Origin: Bin80 sp026708685
GTDB lineage: Bacteria > Bacteroidota > Rhodothermia > Rhodothermales > Bin80
Length of the DNA stretch: 64,000 nucleotides
Reading direction: 5' to 3'
Assembly (NCBI GenBank): GCA_965200955.1
Contig: OZ241742.1
Span: forward strand, 3,596,001-3,660,000
Below are positions 1 to 8,841 of this stretch, piece by piece; within the stretch, counting starts at the first letter, position 1, and the number at the start of each line of letters is the position of its first letter. The notes beneath the pieces were generated by a model that was given only the letters and a program-made list of their open reading frames with translations, had not been told where the DNA came from and ran no database searches. The translations under genes were made by a program, and so were the position numbers.

Positions 1-156
1 ATAGAACTGAACGCGTGCACTACAACTTTCTATACGAGTGATGCTCAGATTCAATGAAAATGGACATAGCTATCAGACTCCTAATCGTACTTATCTCCCT
101 TTCTATAAAACCACGGATAATCGTTCATAATGAGACCTAAATAATCTTAATAGATT

Positions 157-254
157 GAGGCTTTTGCAAAACCTAGCAGTTTAATCAAAAAAACGCGTCT
201 CATGGCATTCAGAGCAATATTTCTACGAAAAAATTGAGGTTTTGCAAAAGCCTC
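157..254. mobile_element. 98-bp MITE-like element, copy 1
   Basis: The element begins gaggcttttgcaaaacct and ends with the reverse complement of that 18-mer, so the terminal inverted repeats match exactly. Its length (98 bp) is identical to two other copies at 20746-20843 and 40305-40402, which share the ends and part of the interior. The tetranucleotide gatt occurs immediately on both sides, consistent with a 4-bp target duplication. It has no coding capacity, so it would need a transposase from elsewhere. The rest of the first 350 bases shows nothing else I can name. Confidence 0.75.
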
Positions 255-350
255 GATTCTTAACAAATTCGGAAACGCTTCCAGTCAACATCGCGTGAAA
301 CATCTTCATATTTCTGCGTAAACTGTACTTTCACCATTTTATTTATTGAC

Positions 351-650
351 ATGATTTCCAAAAAAATCAGCCCCAAAGGGCGTTCAGTTCGGGTCGTTTT
401 TGAGATCCCCCTTGAAGAAGCACATGATCACGCCAGCGTGGTTGGCAACTTCAATGATTGGGATGTATCTACACATCCAATGCAACGAAACACTCGTAAA
501 GGAGTGTGGTCCAAAGCGGTTTCCTTCAAACCAGGTACGAAAATTGAATTCCGCTATTTTATTGATGGACATAAGTGGCATAACGAGCCACAGGCAGATT
601 CTTACGAGCCCAACCCTCACTATTCGGATAACTGTGTCTTGGCACTTTAG
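351..650 (+). CDS. Small CBM48/AMPK-type early-set domain protein
   Basis: The 99-residue product is a single immunoglobulin-like early-set domain of the isoamylase/AMPK-beta glycogen-binding kind. Visible hallmarks are the stretch VVGNFNDWD (about residues 30-38), an aromatic-rich strand GVWSKAVSF, and the EFRYFIDG segment followed by an N/E/P-rich loop. There is no catalytic domain; stand-alone proteins of this type are common in Bacteroidota relatives and are thought to bind alpha-glucans. The gene starts at ATG and its last 4 bases overlap the 3' end of the convergent spmB-like gene. A MITE-like element lies about 100 bases upstream. The domain call is firm, the biological role is not. 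Confidence 0.85.
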   Translation: MISKKISPKGRSVRVVFEIPLEEAHDHASVVGNFNDWDVSTHPMQRNTRKGVWSKAVSFKPGTKIEFRYFIDGHKWHNEPQADSYEPNPHYSDNCVLAL

Positions 651-1189
651 CCGAATAAAAATAGAACGACATAAACGGCCGCAAACATTGCAAAGATATC
701 TGCAATGAGTCCTGCGGGTACGGCGTGACGTGTCTTTCTGATATTGATGGCTCCGAAGTATACCGCGATCACATAAAAGGTGGTTTCGGTAGAGCCAAAC
801 ATAGTGGCAGCCATTTTGACGAAGATGGAATCTTCGCCAAATTGGTTGATCATATCCAGAATGATTCCCACGGATCCAGATCCAGTGAGTGGGCGCACGA
901 TGCCCATAGGAATCACTTCTGCAGGTATGCCTATCAACCCTACGACGGGTCGTAGCAAGTCTGTCATGAAGTCCATCGCTCCACTGGCACGGAACATCCC
1001 GATCGCGAATAAAATCGCAATCACATACGGGATGATCATGACCGCTACGTGGAAGCCATCCTTGGCTCCCTCTACGAAAACCTCGTAGACACGTACTTTA
1101 CGGATCATGCCATAGAGGGGGAATCCTACCAAAATTGCTGGTAGGACTAGGGCAGATGCGTAGTCTAAAAATAGCTGAATAATGCTCAT
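647..1189 (-). CDS. spmB: Spore maturation protein B-like / nucleoside-recognition membrane protein
   Basis: This 180-residue membrane protein has the nucleoside-recognition (Gate) fold of the SpmB family. It shows several hydrophobic segments, the conserved VFVEGAKDGF region near residue 38, and the conserved GIVRPLTGSGS stretch near residue 100. Despite the name the family is widespread in non-sporulating bacteria, and its role there is unsettled (probable transport of a small solute). It follows the spmA-like gene with a 4-base ATGA start/stop overlap, so the two are very probably co-translated and work together in the inner membrane. Confidence 0.9.
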   Translation of the reverse strand: MSIIQLFLDYASALVLPAILVGFPLYGMIRKVRVYEVFVEGAKDGFHVAVMIIPYVIAILFAIGMFRASGAMDFMTDLLRPVVGLIGIPAEVIPMGIVRPLTGSGSVGIILDMINQFGEDSIFVKMAATMFGSTETTFYVIAVYFGAINIRKTRHAVPAGLIADIFAMFAAVYVVLFLFG

Positions 1190-2130
1190 GAATTCACCTC
1201 GCGATAGCGTTTGAGACGGCCTAATACCTTGACGGCCGTAATACCTACAATCAAGGACAGTGCAGTCGTAATGACGATGGAGAAAAACAACTGGTTAATC
1301 TGAAGCCCCATGATGGCAACGAGTGTTACCGGGGGCATGATCTGAACGCTTGCTGTATTCATGGCAAGCAGCATCACCATTGGGTCGGTTGCTGTGTCAT
1401 CGGTTTCATTGAGAGTTTGAAGTTCTTGCATGGCTTTTACACCCAGCGGTGTGGCTGCATTCCCCATGCCCAACACATTGGCAGATAAGTTTAACACGAT
1501 CAAACCCAAGGCCGGGTGATCTTTGGGTATTTTCGGAAAGAGTGGGCGGATGAGCGGTTGTGTAAATCGGACCAACCCCTGCAACATGCCCGATGCCTCG
1601 GCAATCTTTAGAAGCCCCATCCAGAGACCAAGTCCCCCGATGAGACCAAGGGCAAGAGTGACTGCCGTCTGTGCAAAATCAATCGCGGCTGCCGCAATTG
1701 CATTCATCTTCACCCAGCGTACGGGTCTGAAAGTGATAGTTGACTGCCACTGTGCACTTGTGGGTGTTCCTTGCACACTTGCACGACAGTCGTTCTGTCC
1801 CGTCTGGTCACAGATCGTTCGTAGCGGCTCAGCAAGGGTCGCATCTTCAGCAAATCGGAGTTCACGACCAGCAGAAGTATATAAAAGAGCACCTGACCAT
1901 GTATCACCGGTCATCACGCTATTGCTGTAATGAGTCATCAAATCCTTGGTAAGGATCTGTACTTGCACATTTTGCCGACGTGCCTCTGCGTCAAAATTAT
2001 CCTCAAGTAGGATCGTTACGGGTAAGGGCTTGTCATTTCTGTAGGTATCATTTAAAAAGTCATTGACATCGCTTGTCAGAGCAAATACAAGACTCAAAAC
2101 GATCAGCCCTCCCCAAATGTAATTCAGCAT
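1186..2130 (-). CDS. spmA: Spore maturation protein A-like membrane protein with periplasmic insert
   Basis: The second half (about residues 150-310) is a typical SpmA nucleoside-recognition membrane domain, with an ALGLIGGLGLWMGLLKIAE helix, the NLSANVLGMGNAATPLG signature, and the MNTASVQIMPPV segment. At 314 residues it is longer than the usual ~200 of the family. The extra length is a polar region of about 100 residues between the N-terminal membrane helix and the rest, containing a cysteine pair (CDQTGQNDC) that could form a disulfide in the periplasm. It is the first gene of a two-gene operon with spmB. Function is inferred from family membership only. Confidence 0.88.
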   Translation of the reverse strand: MLNYIWGGLIVLSLVFALTSDVNDFLNDTYRNDKPLPVTILLEDNFDAEARRQNVQVQILTKDLMTHYSNSVMTGDTWSGALLYTSAGRELRFAEDATLAEPLRTICDQTGQNDCRASVQGTPTSAQWQSTITFRPVRWVKMNAIAAAAIDFAQTAVTLALGLIGGLGLWMGLLKIAEASGMLQGLVRFTQPLIRPLFPKIPKDHPALGLIVLNLSANVLGMGNAATPLGVKAMQELQTLNETDDTATDPMVMLLAMNTASVQIMPPVTLVAIMGLQINQLFFSIVITTALSLIVGITAVKVLGRLKRYREVNS

Positions 2131-2512
2131 AAATTCATGAAATGAGTAAAAAGTGAACCCTCAGCATTGCTATAATCATGTAATATACAATTCAAAGTGA
2201 TCTGAGTCCAATATCTGCGTGATCTATGTAGTAAAACATGCTTCTGATGACTCCTCAAAAGAGCACACCTCTTAGCAGGGATACACCATCTGAATCAAAC
2301 AATGCCACCTACATGATGTATATCACAAAGTGCTTCCACCGTTCCACCCTCGTCAACATAATAATGTTATCGTATGACCGACATATCGATCAAAATCGGA
2401 TCTTATTTTAAAAATATCAGCGAGATACATTCTGATTCTACAATAGCCATAGAATCAACCACATGAGTGGGGATTACTGTTTGCTCATTGAAAAAACACC
2501 AACACGCTTGAT
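2131..2512. other. Intergenic region, no gene seen
   Basis: About 380 AT-rich bases separate the spmA start from the 3' end of the CobW-type gene. It must carry the spmAB promoter. I see no convincing small gene, RNA or repeat here. Confidence 0.6.
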
Positions 2513-3715
2513 CTACATCGGCCATTCATCTTTGTATCCCTTCCTCCATTTTTGACTTGACAGTTCTTCATCGGTAGATAAACATTCTTCAAGTTCCTTT
2601 TTGATGCGTTCCTCTTCCATCTCCTGCCCGATAAATACAATCTCGTTCTTCCGATCTCCAAAAGTCTTATCCCATGTAGACTCAATATTTTGTTGATTTT
2701 CTATGTATGTCAAGTACTGAATCCGATCACTAAACGGCATGCTACACCACCAGACACCTCCAATATCTGCCTTCAGTGAACCTCCCGCCTGACTCCAAAT
2801 CAAGGCCTGTTTATTTCGAGAAGCCAACCAAAATAATCCTTTACTTCTGATGATGGTCTCTGGAAATTTATGTTGTACATAATCCCAGAATCGTTTTGGA
2901 TCAAACGGTTTTTTGCTTCGAAACACAAATGAAGTGATTCCATATTCCTCAGTCTCAGGGGTGTGTTCGGCTTTATTGAGTTCTTCAATCCAGCCAGCAC
3001 TCTGCTCTGCTTCCTCAAAATCAAATAGGCCTGTATTGAGAATTTCTTGAGGTTCAATCTTGCTGTAGACGGATTCAATCACCTTAGCCGATGGATTCAG
3101 TTTTTGGATCAGTGCTTTTAAGATATTTTGATGCTCTTTAGATACCAGATCCGTTTTGTTAAGAATAATCACATTGGCAAATTCAATTTGGTCCGTAAGA
3201 AGATTCACAATCGTCCGGACATCACCTTCAATATCAGATAACTCCCGATCTGTCAGGGTTTCCGAGCTGCCAAAGTCCTTTGCAAAATTGAATGCATCTA
3301 CGACAGTCACCATGGTATCAATATAGCTCAATTCAGAGAGATCGATTCCATTTTCTTCATCCATAAACGAGAAGGTTTGTGCGACTGGAACTGGTTCGCT
3401 GATTCCAGTGCTCTCTATCAACATGTAATCAAACCGATCTTCCTTTGCAAGCTTCTCTACCTCAATCATCAAGTCTTCTCGTAGCGTGCAACAGATACAA
3501 CCATTACTCATCTCGACTAACTTTTCTTCTGTACGAGACAATGTATTCTCGTTTTTAATCAAGTCCGCATCTACATTGATCTCACTCATGTCATTGACAA
3601 TGACAGCGACCTTTAAGCCTTGTTTGTTATGCAAAATATGATTCAGAAGTGTTGTTTTTCCTGAACCAAGAAAACCACTGAGTACAGTGACGGGCAGCTT
3701 GTTAGCTATGCTCAT
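2513..3715 (-). CDS. COG0523/CobW-type GTPase, probable zinc metallochaperone (ZigA-like)
   Basis: The 400-residue protein has the G3E-family P-loop GTPase domain: Walker A GFLGSGKTT at residues 14-22, the metal-binding CxCC motif (CICC, 73-76) in MSNGCICCTLRED, the ESTGISEP switch segment near 103, and the NKTD guanine-specificity motif near 185. The CobW C-terminal domain follows (IIRSKGLFWLASR, then GGVWW). Length and the acidic end resemble ZigA/YciC-type zinc chaperones that deliver metal to client enzymes under zinc limitation. It stands alone with over 300 bases on each side. No clear Zur palindrome was found upstream, so zinc regulation is unproven and the metal could differ. Confidence 0.88.
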   Translation of the reverse strand: MSIANKLPVTVLSGFLGSGKTTLLNHILHNKQGLKVAVIVNDMSEINVDADLIKNENTLSRTEEKLVEMSNGCICCTLREDLMIEVEKLAKEDRFDYMLIESTGISEPVPVAQTFSFMDEENGIDLSELSYIDTMVTVVDAFNFAKDFGSSETLTDRELSDIEGDVRTIVNLLTDQIEFANVIILNKTDLVSKEHQNILKALIQKLNPSAKVIESVYSKIEPQEILNTGLFDFEEAEQSAGWIEELNKAEHTPETEEYGITSFVFRSKKPFDPKRFWDYVQHKFPETIIRSKGLFWLASRNKQALIWSQAGGSLKADIGGVWWCSMPFSDRIQYLTYIENQQNIESTWDKTFGDRKNEIVFIGQEMEEERIKKELEECLSTDEELSSQKWRKGYKDEWPM

Positions 3716-4421
3716 AATTTGGTATGATGATTTGATGAAAAAATGTCATTGAACCGCATGGAAAAGTGTTTAAAGCAACTGTGTGCATATACTGCACATC
3801 TAAATTCTCTCCCATGAGTTTTGTATTCAACGGAGCAAGGTTCCCACTGAATTGAGATACGATCTTTGTGCCTTAATATTCCACAAATGAGCCTCTGTTA
3901 AATCTTCAGAGATTGATGATGATTGATGACGGCTTACGAATTGATTCCTCACCAGAAAACAATGACCTCCATTTGGTTAGGTGGATCATTTTATTGATCG
4001 CTGAAAATAGCATTGTTGAGGCCTTTAAAGGAATGTGAATGATGGACAAAAAACACCCAATTCTGTACTGTAATGGTATGGCAGATCAATGCCTCCCGAT
4101 CATGGTGGGTTAAACAATGCAGATATCATACTCCAAACATCAAATAGCACTTGATCCACTGCCGGTTTTGCACAATCTCACTTGCTTTTTACCTCCCCTA
4201 CTTTCATAAAGCGAATTATTTACATGTGTACCCAAAGTGTTGCTATTTACTCACTGGGGTGTCGTATATCATTCCCTAGAAAAGTGGTCAAAACCGCCTG
4301 GTTTTCGGATCTCGTTTTCTGGTCTTTAGTGCTACCGTCCAAGCCCCCGATCGTTGCGAGAGACTCTTTTCTGCGAATCCTGCCCTGAATGGGACTGTGT
4401 TTCGCTGTTAATGGATTTACC
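3716..4421. other. Intergenic region, no gene seen
   Basis: About 700 bases lie between the CobW-type gene start and the end of a broken AAA ATPase. Only short reading frames without recognisable products occur. No repeat family member was recognised. It contains the promoter of the GTPase gene. Confidence 0.55.
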
Positions 4422-5503
4422 CTAGTCAAGTAGATCCACTAGCCATTTCTGCATTGAGGGTATCGGAATAGCATACGCCCCGTTCGCTCGCTCATCCAGC
4501 ACTCCCCGCCTGAGCGAACGCCTGAAAACCTCCCCTGCCTCTTTCTCGGAGTATTCCTTCTCAAGGTCGCGCAATATCTGCTCCTTACCTACGGTCGCCC
4601 CCAATGGAATTTCAGCAAACAGACGTGCGATGATGTGCCTCTGATTTTCAGTGATGCCATGAGCCCTGACGTTGTAATAAGCTATCTGGCGGTCTCGCCC
4701 CACCTCCAGTGAGTGCTGGAGGGAAGCGAGAGTCGACTGATGACCGCTCGCTGCGAGGCACTCCTTCGCGGACTCTACGTAGCACATAATGTGATGTGGC
4801 CATCCATTTGAGTGATCTGCGGAGGAGAATCCAGCCCACAGCGGTGGACAAGGTGGTCACGTATTACCGCGCATGTGGACTCACGATCTAAGGATCCGAG
4901 CCTGACCCTGCAGGACTCCTCAATACAGGATATACCAAGTGATTCAAACGCAAGCTCCGTAGTACCAAGTCCGCCAGCAAGCAAGATTACGGGTGCCCCG
5001 ATCTCACCATTGTGAATCATGTCAAGCGTAGCCATGGCTCTCTGTTCGTTATCTCCCCGACCTTCAAGTTTTGCCAGATGCTGGGCCTCGTCAAGCACCA
5101 AGATGAGCCCAGCAGGACTGGAAGCCTTCTTGATAATATCGACAACGTCTGATAGCATCTCCTTCTCTTTTTTTTCACGCCACCCAAGCCACTCCAACCC
5201 AAAGCTCCATCCCCGCGACTTGCGGGGCGTATAAGGCACCCCAAGCTTCGCCGCCATGCGGGCGGGGTCATGAAAGTCGGGGGCGTTGAGACTACCCTTC
5301 ACTTCATAGCCATTCGTTTTTGCATGCTCCGACAGCTCACACAGCAGGGCAGTCTTCCCCGACCCTGGTGGCCCCTTGATGAGGAATGTGGTCCCCCTGT
5401 TTATTCTCCGGTAGTGCACAAGAGCACGAACGAACCGGTTGATAACCTCATCCCGCCCGTGAAAGAACTCCGCAGGACCCCGGTATTCGGTGAAGACTTC
5501 CAT
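4422..5503 (-). pseudogene. AAA+ ATPase (AAA_16/Orc-like), frameshifted
   Basis: Two adjacent frames together match the whole length of the intact 376-residue ATPase at 38332-39462. The first (4775-5503) carries Walker A GPPGSGKT (residues 44-51), Walker B LILVLDEAQHL and a sensor-like ILLAGGLGTTELAFESLG segment. The second (4422-4787) carries the C-terminal winged-helix-like part ending IPSMQKWLVDLL. The break lies at about 4800-4812, where switching frame once yields GWPHHIMCYVE, matching GWPQHIAAYVE of the intact paralog. One missing base (or two extra) explains it. The region is clearly richer in G+C than its neighbours, suggesting transfer. It is a decayed gene or an assembly error. The family's cellular role is unknown. 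Confidence 0.8.
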
Positions 5504-6144
5504 TGTGGTAGGGTGGGTAATTACGGGGATTGTATTACCCCTATCTCATGTGCAGGTGCCCGAAGTATCAACACTCTTAAGGGCATGGAACCCACAGATG
5601 AATGAGTAGTAACGCATTGCCCGCGGACCAGAAACCGTTTGTCAAGTATAATCCGCTCTTGCATCTCAAGGCTTTTGCATACAGTAGTCTTACATAATAG
5701 ATACAGCATTTCTCTAAATTAAACGTTCAGTACGACATTACCATAGGATCTGTCCAAATTCGTTCCATCACACCAGTCATGCTCAACCTAAATCACCTTT
5801 GAGCAACTAGCAGAATCATTCATGGAATTTCGCACTGGAGCGAAATATTCCTCAAAAACTCACAGAGTTAAAGAGCTTTGATTCGGAAAGATACATCCAA
5901 GAAAATCACAAGGGCTGACGATAGTGTCCATCCAACCACGCACAAAACACCATATTGATGACTTGAACATTCATCTTTTGTTGAAGCCAATGAGGATGCA
6001 GAAAAGATCTCTCTAAATAGGGATTTCTCAGATCAAGACAGATGTATTCCTATCCATCATCTGGAGAGTATAGCTTCCATAAGAGATTCTCAATCATTGT
6101 TGAGCGTGGACCCCAAAGCCACCAATGAGATCAAACCATGAGTC
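5504..6144. other. Intergenic region, no gene seen
   Basis: About 640 bases without a convincing gene separate the broken ATPase from the metalloprotease gene end. The segment nearest the ATPase is GC-rich, the rest AT-rich, suggesting that the edge of the transferred segment is close to 5.6 kb. Confidence 0.5.
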
Positions 6145-8619
6145 TTAGTCATCTCCGTCAAGAATATCTTCAATGCGAACACTCACATCTTCCAAATGGA
6201 GTCTAGTCATACGATCTCTCGTACGCCGAGCTGCTCGGTCAACCGCTGTTTTCAACGAATTGAGTTCACCTCGCACTTGAGCACGAATATCGGATTGGCT
6301 AACATCAATAGGGGCCATGCCATAACTGATAAAGAATGATGAGACAGTCGGTGCTTCCTCGGTCATCAGATATTCAAGTCGCTCTATATGCCCTCTCTGA
6401 AGATTGCGGCGAAATGGTCCAATCATAGATGCCCTTGGTAATTCGGACCAGATTCCATCACGTAAATCATCCAGAAGCTCAGAGAATGTGTAGACTTCCA
6501 TTCCATTCGATAATGCCTCCGCCTCCATGAGTCGCCCAATCCGTATAGGATTTAAAATCGTATTCACCACACCTACCTGATATCGACGAATTCGATCCAT
6601 TGCTCCAACTCCTTCTACACGTCGTAAGATATCATGGTCAAGGATCCAATCGGGAGAAGCAAAAGCTTCTCTGGATAACCACTCCATGGAATTGCGCTGA
6701 ATTTCAGCTGGAACTGGAGTATAGACAACCCCTTCCTGATCGTAGGTTTTGAAAGTTTCATAATGCCCGCCAATATTTGCGGCCACATGTCCGATATAGC
6801 GATTCCACTGGATAGCGATCTGACCGTACAGTTCATTGAGATCTCCGTAGTCTTTCGCATCTTCTGCTGTCCAATCAATCAATTCACCAAGGATTACTTT
6901 CAGATTTGCAATACCATAGTCACTTGCCTTCACGGCATCATCGCCTAAATCCTCATTTTGAGATCTTGGATCCACGCGTGGACCTTGACGGCCATAGAAG
7001 TATATTGGATCATCTGCTCTCTCTATGACCCACTGGTTGAGTGTTTTTCGCTCTTCATCAGCAGATTCTGCATCTAAAAGAGCCGAATATCCCCACTTCA
7101 CTGACCATTTATCATAGATTCCTATGTCAGGCATGAGATTGGTCACACCATCCCCTGGTTGTGCAATATAGTTGAATCGGGCATAATCCATGATGGAAGG
7201 AGATGTACCATGAATATCGGTAAATGCAGGAGATCGAAGTGAATCAACGGGAAACGCAGCACTTGATCCCCAATTGTGAGGAAGTCCAAGCGTATGTCCA
7301 ACTTCATGGGCAGAGACAAAACGAATGAGTCGTCCCATCACTTCATCCCGAAATTCTACAGATCGTGCATCAGGGTTGACGGCGGCCGTCTGTACAAGAA
7401 ACCAATTCCGTAGCAAATTCATCACATTATGATACCATCCAATATCACTTTCAAGAATTTCACCAGTCCGGGGATCGTGGACATGAGGACCAAATGCATT
7501 TTGTATGTCGGAAGCAAAGTATCGAATCACCGAATATCGCACATCTTCTGGACTGAATTCTGGGTCTTCCTCAACGGTAGGAGGATCTTTGCCCATGATT
7601 GCGTTTTTGAAACCAGCAGCTTCAAATGCCCGGTTCCAATCATCAACCCCCTGCTTCAGATAAGGCCTCCACTTCATCGGAGTCGCTGGATCAATATAAT
7701 AGACGATCGGCTTGACGGGCTCCGTCAATTCACCTCGTGCATAGGCCTCAGGATCTTTGGGTTCAAGCCTCCATCGAGTAATGTAACACCTCTCCTCCGC
7801 TTTCTGAGCATCTCTACCGTAGTCCGTCATCGTAACACTGAAAAACCCTACGCGCTGATCGCACAACCTTGGTTGCATCAGATCCTGTGGTAACAGGATC
7901 ATGGACTGGTTCATTTCTACCGAAACCGTTCCGCCAGAGGAACTTGATGGAGGCTCAGGAGCATCGTAACTCAGAACATGTTTGACTTCAATGTTCAGTG
8001 GATAACTCTTTGCTGAGGAGATATAGGTGCGATCGCCATCCAATCTGCGAACGCGATACTGCTCACGTCGAAACGATGGTAATCCCAATGAGGGTACATC
8101 CGATGTAAAAAGATCGGTCACTTCAATCACATGAGCAGTAGAGTCCTCACTCATCGTCTCTATTTCAAATGCACGCAGAATGGGTTCAAAGTTTGAATTG
8201 CGAACCGCACGATAGATGGGCTGATCTTCATCAGCGACATTCTCATGGGACACAATGCGTAGCAGGATCTTGTCGGATTGTTTCTGCCAGCGCAACACCT
8301 GTGTATTGGTTTTCATACCCCCAAACCCCATATTATCCATGGTGGCCGCCATGCGGGACACAAGAAGCATTTCCACATCCAGTAGTGAATCGGGAATTTC
8401 AAAGTATAACTTTTCATCCATCTGATGTACCTTGAATAAACCGTCATCGGTCACAGCATCGTCAGTGATCACATCGCTGTATTTGACAGCATCGTCCTCT
8501 TTTTCCTCAGATTCAGAAGTGAACTCTGGCGTAGAGGTTGTGGACGGGCGAAGCGAGGAGCAACTCGCGAGGAAAAGCAGTATACACAATGGAAGAACCG
8601 CACTCAGAAGAAATCGCAT
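6145..8619 (-). CDS. Secreted zinc-dependent metalloprotease lipoprotein (DUF5117/DUF4953 type)
   Basis: The 824-residue product starts with a lipoprotein signal: a short hydrophobic run then LASC, so Cys20 would be lipidated. A long N-terminal region with YRVRRLDGDRTYI resembles DUF5117. The catalytic zincin motif HEVGHTLGLPHN (about residues 438-449) has the extended HExxHxxGxxH zinc signature of metzincins, followed by a Met-turn candidate SIMDYARFNY. This family of large exported or lipid-anchored peptidases is typical of Bacteroidota and relatives; substrates are unknown. The gene is monocistronic and divergent from katG across about 220 bases. Identification is firm at the family level. 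Confidence 0.9.
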   Translation of the reverse strand: MRFLLSAVLPLCILLFLASCSSLRPSTTSTPEFTSESEEKEDDAVKYSDVITDDAVTDDGLFKVHQMDEKLYFEIPDSLLDVEMLLVSRMAATMDNMGFGGMKTNTQVLRWQKQSDKILLRIVSHENVADEDQPIYRAVRNSNFEPILRAFEIETMSEDSTAHVIEVTDLFTSDVPSLGLPSFRREQYRVRRLDGDRTYISSAKSYPLNIEVKHVLSYDAPEPPSSSSGGTVSVEMNQSMILLPQDLMQPRLCDQRVGFFSVTMTDYGRDAQKAEERCYITRWRLEPKDPEAYARGELTEPVKPIVYYIDPATPMKWRPYLKQGVDDWNRAFEAAGFKNAIMGKDPPTVEEDPEFSPEDVRYSVIRYFASDIQNAFGPHVHDPRTGEILESDIGWYHNVMNLLRNWFLVQTAAVNPDARSVEFRDEVMGRLIRFVSAHEVGHTLGLPHNWGSSAAFPVDSLRSPAFTDIHGTSPSIMDYARFNYIAQPGDGVTNLMPDIGIYDKWSVKWGYSALLDAESADEERKTLNQWVIERADDPIYFYGRQGPRVDPRSQNEDLGDDAVKASDYGIANLKVILGELIDWTAEDAKDYGDLNELYGQIAIQWNRYIGHVAANIGGHYETFKTYDQEGVVYTPVPAEIQRNSMEWLSREAFASPDWILDHDILRRVEGVGAMDRIRRYQVGVVNTILNPIRIGRLMEAEALSNGMEVYTFSELLDDLRDGIWSELPRASMIGPFRRNLQRGHIERLEYLMTEEAPTVSSFFISYGMAPIDVSQSDIRAQVRGELNSLKTAVDRAARRTRDRMTRLHLEDVSVRIEDILDGDD

Positions 8620-8841
8620 GGATCCGTAGGTTTGAATTGAATAAAAATACGACAGAAATCGTTAAATGGTTTAAGCTAAGTAGATTCATCAGCAACGAAA
8701 AGATTTTTCATTGATCCATCTATTTGCAAAATGAAATTCCTTGCACTATTTTGTGTTAAAAGAGTTTACTGAGGCACAGCATTTTGTGATCTGTGTAACT
8801 TACTCTAATTTTAACCCTCAACCATCCACACATATTGTTTC
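8620..8841. promoter_or_regulatory. Divergent promoter region, metalloprotease / katG
   Basis: The 222-base gap between two divergent genes must hold both promoters. It is AT-rich. I could not assign an OxyR, PerR or Fur site by eye. Confidence 0.4.

Noticed and set aside
1523..1930. 135-codon plus-strand frame opposite spmA
   Set aside because: It is a shadow of the well-supported spmA coding strand and has no protein-family features.
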